A stretch of 64,000 bases of DNA from Diphasiastrum complanatum (taxonomy: Eukaryota; Streptophyta; Lycopodiopsida; Lycopodiales; Lycopodiaceae): the NCBI GenBank assembly GCA_029204225.1, contig CM055100.1:53643714-53707713 (forward strand). Reading direction: 5' to 3'. The translations under genes and the position numbers were made by a program. A model generated the notes under the pieces. The model was not told the origin of the DNA and searched no databases. It saw only the letters and a program-made list of their open reading frames with translations. Positions 57,209 through 64,000 of the stretch are shown here, piece after piece; the first letter of the stretch is position 1, and the number at the start of each line of letters is the position of its first letter.

Positions 57209-57447
57209 GGTTTAGGGGTGGTTTTTTTTTTCGCCCCTTATGAAGTGTCGTTAGGGGCAAGTTTTTTCCCACCCCTAAAATACATGCAATAAAAATTTCA
57301 TTTAACATGTGTACCATATAGGATTAATGGATAGGGTCACTATACTATGTGTACTATACATAGATACACACAAACACACACACACACACACACACACATA
57401 TGGTACACATGTTAAAAGGAATTTTCATTCCACGTATTTTAGGGGCC
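57209..57447. repeat. Nested inverted repeats around a (CA)n tract
   Basis: The arm 57269-57323 (CCCCTAAAATACATG... to ...ATGTGTACCATA) pairs with 57398-57447, and the smaller pair AGGGGTGG / CCACCCCT lies at 57211-57218 and 57269-57276. The loop contains the CA microsatellite 57366-57397. The structure resembles a small hairpin MITE. Confidence 0.7.
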
Positions 57448-57499
57448 CATGGACCTTTCCATTTGGTGCTTTCCATCTAGGATTTTCTTGATTTTGAAA

Positions 57500-58460
57500 C
57501 TTAAATTACCTTTGTTGAATAACCTGTGGATTGAACGAACAAAAGGTTGTCTTATGCCCGACTGAATTGCACAGATGACAATAGGTGTCCGTCATTCGTC
57601 TCTCATTGTTGGACATTCATTCATAATATGATTTCTAGCAGAGATTGCGCACCAAACGTTTTCCCTACTAGGAAAAGTTTTAGCCATTTCATTAGTTGCT
57701 TTTTCACTCTTAGCTTGGCTCTTCCAACGCTTTTAGCTTCGCATCAAACTGAGTCTGCATCTTTTCCAGCTGCATCTGCTGTTTTTACCAAGTTTTTCAA
57801 ACTCATTCATCATCAACTTGGTTGTTGCATTGATGTTCGTAGATGCAATAGTTGTGGATGTTGTAGTCGTTTGCCCATCTGTATATGGCAACATTCCAAT
57901 ATTGGTATCATCATCAGATTCTTCATCCTCTTCTCGTATTGCATCATCCACTGCATGTTGTAATGAAGGTATTCTCCTCGATAATTGAGCTCACGTTTGA
58001 TCCTCTTTGGTAAACCTGCTAAGAACCACATGATCATAGCATCGTTGTTAATGAGATCTGGTTCACATTCGGATCTAAGATGTTTGATCCGCTCAATGTA
58101 ATTTCACATTCTCTCCTTTTTTCCCATTTTAATTTTACTTGAGAGTAAGAAAGGATCTTCCAAGAATTTTCTAGGCTTAAATCTCGTAATGAGGGTAGTT
58201 TTAACTACTTCCCAATCTAAACATTCTGAAAAGTCTTGATTATAAAACCAATCTTGTTCTGCTCCAGTTAAGGACATAGGAAATAATTTAAGTTTATCCT
58301 CTGGATTAACTTCACCATAGACTTCACATGATTCAGTAATTGAGGAATCTCACTAGATCAGATAATCCATTGTACTTAGGTAACTCCAACCAAGGAGGTC
58401 TTCTAATAATAATACGTGGTGGGTATATTAACTTTAGGTTCAGAATCTGATTCTGGCATT
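57500..58460 (-). pseudogene. RE-12 gag
   Basis: Reading right to left, frames alternate but the protein follows RE-1: the pieces before GLPKRIKRELNYRGEY near 57990, MDDAIREEDEESDDD near 57945, TTSTTIASTNINATT near 57850, MMNEFEKLGK near 57800. A knuckle, CHLCNSVGHKTTFC, lies near 57585-57545 and corresponds to RE-1 CHLCNPPDHETAFC. Many stops and shifts are present. Confidence 0.82.
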
Positions 58461-59667
58461 CTTTCAAATCACTTAGTAATAGATAATGAGATTGAATCTA
58501 GATTTCTCACTTTATTCTCTGATCTGATCTATAAAAAATTCATCACTTGATATCAATCAAATTTTAACTTCATAAAAGATATCTTGATCAAGTGAATGAC
58601 ACTCTATAAATAGAAATTTTCTCAGAATTAGTACCAGACTATAACAGAATCTTTCACAAATTTGACAGTAGCTAGATTAGATAGATCAAAATTCAAAAAT
58701 AATACTGGTGAAGCTTAACTCGGCGAGGATTTTGTCAATACTCTTTTGGGTAAAAAACCACTTAACTGGATGTTTCTGACAAATATGAAAAAACTAACCT
58801 TCGTCTGGTTGGACATTATATAGATCTGACAATGATGAAGCTATGGAACTGGCGAAGGTTCTTTTGGCGAACAATGATTTTTTTGCAGCTTGGCGAGGGT
58901 TAAAATAAATTTTTTGATAGATCCGGATATAATTGACCTTTGTCAAACTAAAAAATGATGGATCACTAAATTTGGAAACCTCAGACAAATCTGCGAAGGT
59001 TCAGGAGAAGGTTCAAGAGTGATACTGTTATTTTGCGAAAAAGAGCACTTTTTTTTGACAAAAATAGCTAAGTATAACAGCTGACCTTGACTTAATGTTT
59101 GCCCAACTTACTGATTATCAAAAATAGTAAGATGAACTGACTGTGGCTCTGGCGAAGGTTCAAGCGAAGGTTCCTCTCAGAGAATTGATATTATTGCAGA
59201 AAGGTGTAAAACTTTCTACAAAAGGTTACCAACAATAGTGGAACAATCACTTTGGCCTTTTATTTCTAGAATTAACTCTAACCAACCTGGCTATAAATAG
59301 ATCTGTGTCATATCTACATACAGTAGGCCAGAAGAATGATGGTTTTTAGTATTTTTCTAATTTTAGGAGTTTTTTCTCACTTTTTTTGCCCCATTTGTCA
59401 CCAAAATAATAGAAATGAACGATTTTTGTTTTATTTCTCTGACTTCTTCAGATCCAAATGGATCTTAGAAATGGTGATCTGTCTGGCTTTCTTTGCTCAA
59501 CAATCAAAACAGATTCCAAGCAAAAAAATTCATACAAATCAAGCAATTTTTCTCCCAAATTAACTCTAAAATGTAATTTTAATACTATTATTTCAAGACA
59601 AGATGCCTAAATGCAAGCTAAAATCCATCCACGGATCATAAACATGCTGAAAATGAAAAATTAGCGT
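58461..59667 (-). other. RE-12 leader with CTTCGCC/GGCGAAGG motifs
   Basis: No gene. About ten motif copies lie between 58720 and 59175 (for example GGCGAAGG near 58852 and 59152, CTTCGTC near 58799, and GGCGAGGG near 58892), mirroring the RE-1 leader. Confidence 0.65.
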
Positions 59668-59670
59668 AGC

Positions 59671-59687
59671 TCCCGACAATGGCACCA
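59671..59687 (-). other. RE-12 primer binding site, mutated tRNA-Asp type
   Basis: The minus strand reads TGGTGCCATTGTCGGGA, two or three substitutions from the RE-1 site, four or more bases after the LTR with a T run in between. GAGCTACGC follows as in RE-1. Confidence 0.8.
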
Positions 59688-59699
59688 AAAAAAAAAAAT

Positions 59700-60404
59700 T
59701 GTAGCAGGTATTTCCTATCTACCTTCAACCCTAGATCTAAGCACATCAAGCATCAAAGGAGAGGAAGAGGATTAAGATGTTGTCACGCGAAGATTCGTTC
59801 CCAAGAGAGCGATAGCATAGTTCATAATCAAGCACATGCTTATGATCCACATCTAACACCAATATTAACACTACGATCCATTAACACTACTCAAGTAAAG
59901 GTAAGACTTACTTTTCTCTCTCTCTCTTCACAAAAAGTATAACAAAGATCAATACCAACAATTAGCAAATCCAACAAATAGCATAATCCAAATAAAACAT
60001 GAGAGATGGAAAAAGGAAGAAGAGCAAAAACATCCGATTTCAATTCGATAGAGGTTCAACCTGCTTTATTGAAATAAACATGAATGTGAAAAATGAACTA
60101 CAATTCGCCACTCTATATAGTGAATTTTAGGGCTTTGGCCTCAAATCCTATTGGCCAATTTCCACCTCCCTTATTATTTGAAATTTGAAATTTGAAATTT
60201 GGAGGAAACCCTTTTTTATTCACTAACTTGACTATTAGGCCTTGCGACATTTAACTCCCGCAAAAGGCCTAAATTTCTTTTATTAATTTCTAACTAATCA
60301 AATAACTATGTGATTATCGGGTTGGACTTACACACGTAGGGTGTCAAATCCCTCACTTATTAACTAGGGTTAGCGTTGTCTTGGAATACGCAAACCCTCC
60401 AACA
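59700..60404 (-). repeat. RE-12 5' LTR (705 bp)
   Basis: Minus strand begins TGTTGGAGGG and ends CTGCTACA. Same family as the RE-1 and RE-8 LTRs. TATA-like CTATATAGAG at 60112-60121. Confidence 0.88.
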
Positions 60405-61199
60405 CAATTGTATTAAATATTTTTTGAAGTTGTTTTTTCAATTTGTATTGGACGAAGTTCCAAGATTTGAATATATATTGAGGATATTCTATAATATTGA
60501 ATCTTAACTTAGATGTAAATGTCTATGAAGCTAGCATTCGTGTCTAGTTTACACTACTTCATCTTCTTCAAGTGAGTGCACAAGCTTTCTCTCTCTATGT
60601 GGCCGTGCCCTCCACCCTCTTCTTTGGCTTGATCTCATTCAGTTTTTGAGTACTTTCAATGTCGTCTGAGGCCAAGACCAAGGGCGCCCTAACTATTATA
60701 AGTCCTTAGAGCATTCAATTGCCAAAAACTGTGGAGAAATTGTGAGATAGGCCCAACTTGAGAAGAGGTTTTTATCACTTTTTTTTTTCACAAAAAACCA
60801 CTAGGTTCTCTAATAATTGGCAATTTTCTGACAAAAAGTTCAGACTTACTTCATGGCTATTGAGTGGGCTAGAATGTCTACCTTCCTATTTTTACAACAT
60901 CCAAAACAGTACATGGATCGTGAAGTTATTGCCGATTTTGTGAAAAACTTATAACTCTCGCCAGATTTTTTTCACAGACTAATTGCAAAATTCTCAAATT
61001 TTGTCCATTTTTTACACTGTTAGTTGTTATGCACAGACTAAGAATTCTTGTACTGAGCTTGCCAAGCTTTTGCATGCCCGAAACAATGCACTGGTGTTTC
61101 CTTTTTGCTTCTGGCCACCATAAACCCCGAACTTTCATAAAATCGTTTTTTCAAAGCTCTCGTCAACGACTACTCTGTATTGTGCACACTCCCTGAGCC

Positions 61200-61211
61200 G
61201 CTCTGATACCA
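61200..61211 (-). other. RE-13 primer binding site, tRNA-iMet
   Basis: The plus strand reads GCTCTGATACCA, so the minus strand is the exact TGGTATCAGAGC. Confidence 0.9.
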
Positions 61212-61212
61212 A

Positions 61213-61490
61213 GTTAAAATTCGCTCTAAACAAAATTATAAAACACAATAACATCCACATAGAAAGCACTCTCCTACTCCAAGCTCATATAGCAACTGTC
61301 TTTTCAAAAAAGCAAAGTACATTGTACATATAGTTTCTTCTTTGGCAACCCATGCATGGCCCAGGTTATCGTTGATGGGACGCATGTCCCATCGACTTGC
61401 CTCGTGGTGAGGCCAAATGGTCCTAATCCACCGATTGGATCCATAATACAATAGCAAAGTAATTCTACTTTTATTCTAATTGTACATTCT
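61213..61490 (-). repeat. RE-13 5' LTR (about 275 bp)
   Basis: Minus strand: starts near TGTACAATTAGAATAAAAG and ends GCGAATTTTAAC before the primer site. The central GGCCATGCATGGGTTGCC segment matches the RE-3 LTR (GGGTCATGCATGGGTTGC). Confidence 0.78.
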
Positions 61491-61567
61491 AATTTCTCTC
61501 TCCCCTGTCAATCACTACTAGTCTTTCCCCTAATTCTACACTCTCCAAGGCCCTCGAGCAAAGGTGC

Positions 61568-61568
<1 letters not shown>

Positions 61569-61637
<69 letters not shown>
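61569..61637. repeat. (CT)n microsatellite, 69 bp
   Basis: Uninterrupted CT repeat right of RE-13. Confidence 0.98.
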
Positions 61638-61640
<3 letters not shown>

Positions 61641-61930
61641 CTGAATTAGAATCGGGTCCTCATTGGAAAATGACCTAGAAACGGTTCAAGTCCCTAGCCA
61701 ATTTTGATTCGGTTCGTAATCCCCAATTATTTGCCTATGAATCGACGATTCATGAAACTATAAAGCGAAGTAGAGTCTACCATGAAAGACGTGAAAAAAA
61801 TGTGTACTCCTTACAACTCCAAAAGGTACTATTTTGGCAACTTTCTTGAGCAGGTCTTTTTTGCTTTGCAATGAACACAAGCATCTTTGATGGAACATTC
61901 GAATTCTTTGATTTGGAACTTGTATTGAGC

Positions 61931-61933
<3 letters not shown>

Positions 61934-61974
<41 letters not shown>
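61934..61974. repeat. (GA)n microsatellite, 41 bp
   Basis: Uninterrupted GA repeat. Confidence 0.98.
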
Positions 61975-61976
<2 letters not shown>

Positions 61977-63540
61977 GTCCAAATGCAAGGTACATAGAAT
62001 TTAAATTAATTTTATGTTGAATTTATGACATAAAGATTCAATGTGGTTAGTTGTGAAGATGATCTAATTAAGTTGACAAAATCTAGAATATTTTAAGCTA
62101 AATAATGTGTTATGCCCATGATGTATGTTATATTTTATTATACCTCCTAGAACTAAGCCTTAAAGCATGTCAGGCCAATGGCCTACACTATTAACTTGCA
62201 AAGGCATATTCTATCTAAACTTAATACACAAATTGACAACTAAGGCTCATGGAAATACGGTTTGGGTTGTGGCTATAGAAGAGTGGTGGACCACATGAGT
62301 TTTATCAACCATAGGGCAATAGACACTATCAATGCAGTCATCCCATAACCAGGATGCTTGAATATGGGATGAGCCTATCGGTTCTCTGAACCTAGGTGTG
62401 GCACCACCTTGTTGGGAGGCGGGCTATGGTAGTCATGTCTTAGGTGAGAGAAATGGATGTTGTCATGAAAGTACTCTCACTTGGGGGTGTGTATTGACAA
62501 TGCCTATGCTTTAATATTGGGTTGGCTAATCACATGTCAATTCCCTATTTTTCTCTACTTTCTATTGTGTATTTTGAGGTTTGAAAGTTATAGCCAATTA
62601 GATTTTACTGGGAAGTATTGGCTTAGACAAAAATAACCTCAAGTTTCCATGTGTAATCCATTATAGATAATATAAAGTGTCGAGAAAGACTATGGGTTAT
62701 GGTCAGATAGACTTGCTCGAGGGCAAGGACAGGTGCGGATCGTAGAGCGGTGCCAAGAGATGGCGGTGTCGTTACGAGGCTCAAGGCCCACCTGTTGGAG
62801 ATCACTAGGGCCGACGGGTCACGATTGAGAGCGACCCCTTGCATCAGCATCCCAATAGATGTGCGCTAACGTCTCCTGGAGCAGTACGGAGAGGGGATTG
62901 CCAGACATGACTTTCTTGGAGAGGGGATACTTGGTAGGCAGATAGCATCCATATCTGCCCATGCCCAACACTGCATACCACCTTCCTCCCACTTGGTGTT
63001 GTCTTCCTCTGGCATGCCACAACCTACCCATTTTCCAAAGTCTTCTTGTATGCCATCGCCTCCACATATGTCGTCCTCTTCTGGCACTCCAACATCGGTC
63101 GAGACTTGATGAACCCTGACGACACCAAGTGACCAGGTACCAAAATCAAGAAGTAGGCATGTAACATTGATAATCAAAAACTTGATCCCGAACTTCTTAT
63201 TCATGATGCAAACTACAGACATGCTGTAAAACCAACATTCATGACCAAAACCGGTTATATGCACAAATTTGTGGATCACACATAGGGAGCTAATGCATGT
63301 TGATCACTACGAAAAAGGGATAAATCCCTCCCCAATCAAGTTGACATGATAGTTTGACAATCAGTATTCATGAAAATCTCATCTTGTTGGTAGTAAAAAG
63401 CTACAATGATACAATCTTTCCAAGAACCCCAAGGTTTTAAGCGCCTTAAGAAGGGCGGCAAAGTTTCAGTAATTCGTCTCTGTACTTCATAATCGCAAAG
63501 GACAATAGAAATAAAATTGAGATGACCCAAAGAGTTAACT
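61975..63540. other. Unassigned intergenic DNA
   Basis: No gene is recognised over about 1.6 kb. A minus-strand frame (62866-63279) is open with the repeated phrase MPEED or VPEED but has no family match. A sequence starting TGTTATGCCCATG near 62109 has an LTR-like beginning, but no end or second copy is seen. Confidence 0.45.
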
Positions 63541-63761
63541 TTCCTCGGCTACACATGCAATAGCTTGTTCAACATTAACACATTTAATGCATCATTCATT
63601 CATGTTACTTTAAGTTCCAATCAAAACCTGCACAGATATTCAAACAAAGATTCCATGTTTGGCTGAGGTAGTAAATAATTTGTTAATAGAACAAACTCAA
63701 AGTAATAGAAGCAGATCAGAGATGTGGTTTGCCTATTGATCAGGAAATAATCTGGCTTGCT
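63541..63761 (-). other. Probable 3' untranslated region of the sarcosine oxidase gene
   Basis: The 220 bp downstream (on the minus strand) of the sarcosine oxidase stop codon have no coding signal. No canonical AATAAA is evident close to the stop, so the polyadenylation site is not placed. Confidence 0.4.
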
Positions 63762-63998
63762 TCAGCCAGTCAAGTTCATGAGATGTAAGGAGTGCACTTG
63801 CTCTTCAAAGTCCTTGTGATTACCTTTGGCATGTCTGCAGAAGCGTGCAAGAGTAAAATACTCCAGAGGGATATCGCTAGAGGTGCCAAAAATGGCAAGG
63901 TCAGCCATCACTCTACCAATCAGTGGGCCCATTTTGAAGCCATGTCCCGAAAAACCTGCAGCGACAAGGATGGAACCCGCTTGATGCTCCTTTGCATC
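63762..63998 (-). CDS. SOX: Sarcosine oxidase-like FAD-dependent amine oxidase, C-terminal exon (partial)
   Basis: A 78-residue frame enters from the right window edge and ends at a TGA (63762-63764). It reads DAKEHQAGSILVAAGFSGHG, then FKMGPLIGRVMADLAIFG, then IPLEYFTLARF. The block GFSGHGFKMGP followed by a helix and a FTLxRF strand is the end of the FAD-binding (DAO) fold in monomeric sarcosine oxidases. In the bacterial enzyme the Lys of this block helps hold the substrate carboxylate. Plant members oxidise sarcosine or pipecolate in peroxisomes, releasing hydrogen peroxide. The visible C-terminus is NLTG, not a peroxisomal PTS1 such as SKL. There is no start in the window, and the upstream part lies beyond 64000. 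It is uninterrupted, unlike all the neighbouring elements, so it is probably a live host gene. Confidence 0.85.
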   Translation of the reverse strand, partial: DAKEHQAGSILVAAGFSGHGFKMGPLIGRVMADLAIFGTSSDIPLEYFTLARFCRHAKGNHKDFEEQVHSLHLMNLTG

Positions 63999-64000
63999 TG

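Larger units (their letters stand above)
57470..60404 (-). mobile_element. RE-12: Ty3/gypsy relative of RE-1, 5' end
   Basis: On the minus strand: 5' LTR (60404-59700), tRNA-Asp primer site, leader with GGCGAAGG motifs, and gag with a zinc knuckle down to about 57470. Pol is missing. Its 5' LTR abuts the RE-13 leader, suggesting it inserted into RE-13. Confidence 0.85.
60405..61490 (-). mobile_element. RE-13: copia element 5' end, sister of RE-3
   Basis: On the minus strand: an LTR of about 275 bp (61490-61213), the exact iMet primer site, and about 790 bp of leader beginning AGGGAGTGTGCACAATACAG, close to the RE-3 leader (AGGGAGTGTACACAATACAC). It is cut at 60405 by the RE-12 LTR. No coding domain remains. 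Confidence 0.82.

Overview
This window is nuclear DNA from a land plant. It is almost entirely nested, decayed LTR retrotransposons with a few DNA transposons, and one host-gene exon enters at the right edge. The plant assignment rests on Ty3/gypsy elements primed by tRNA-Asp, a chromodomain-bearing Ty3/gypsy element and Ty1/copia elements primed by initiator tRNA-Met, CACTA-, hAT- and Helitron-like remnants, long CT/GA microsatellites, and the final exon of a plant-type sarcosine oxidase. I cannot name the species. The base composition and repeat density suggest a large, repeat-rich genome.

Layout. 1-1850 is a mosaic of short degenerate words, some telomere-like, followed by a CT tract. RE-1 (+) is a tRNA-Asp-primed Ty3/gypsy element starting at 2264 (5' LTR, leader, gag, protease, RT, RNase H, integrase, long spacer). 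Its 3' part carries a Helitron-like fragment (about 12966-14015) and a piece of an extra 3' ORF. RE-2, a structurally complete chromovirus (14742-21749) with a 5-bp target duplication CAGAG, sits inside that 3' ORF. RE-3 (22151-25027) is an internally deleted copia element. RE-4 (-, 25540-32264) is a relative of RE-1 with its 3' LTR, extra 3' ORF and integrase; a 1.3-kb foldback palindrome (28494-29792) interrupts the ORF. RE-5 (+, 32265-38520) is a copia element holding a CACTA-type MITE and a second copia fragment, RE-6. RE-7 (-, 38521-46270) is a related gypsy family with a different LTR, and it meets RE-8 (+, 46391-49446) head to head. Next come a GC-rich repeat, a hairpin, a hAT transposase remnant (about 50480-51121) and the 3' end of another chromovirus, RE-9 (-). 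Then follow copia RE-10 (-) with a 316-bp TC tract, poorly recognised repeats, gypsy RE-12 (-, to 60404) and copia RE-13 (-, to about 61490). The last 2 kb is unassigned intergenic DNA plus the sarcosine oxidase exon on the minus strand (63762-63998).

How the parts relate. RE-1, RE-4, RE-8 and RE-12 share one LTR family, and RE-7 is a cousin. RE-1, RE-4, RE-7 and RE-8 carry related parts of a sense-strand ORF between integrase and the 3' LTR. Pieced together it has an N-terminal domain, a Ser/Thr/Pro-rich stretch, a coiled-coil-like stretch and a conserved C-terminal domain that I cannot match to a named family. This is the most interesting coding signal here. No element looks autonomous: stop codons, frameshifts, deletions and active-site substitutions occur throughout. 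The stops I inspected in RE-1 and several in the other elements fit C-to-T or G-to-A decay, as expected for methylated heterochromatin.
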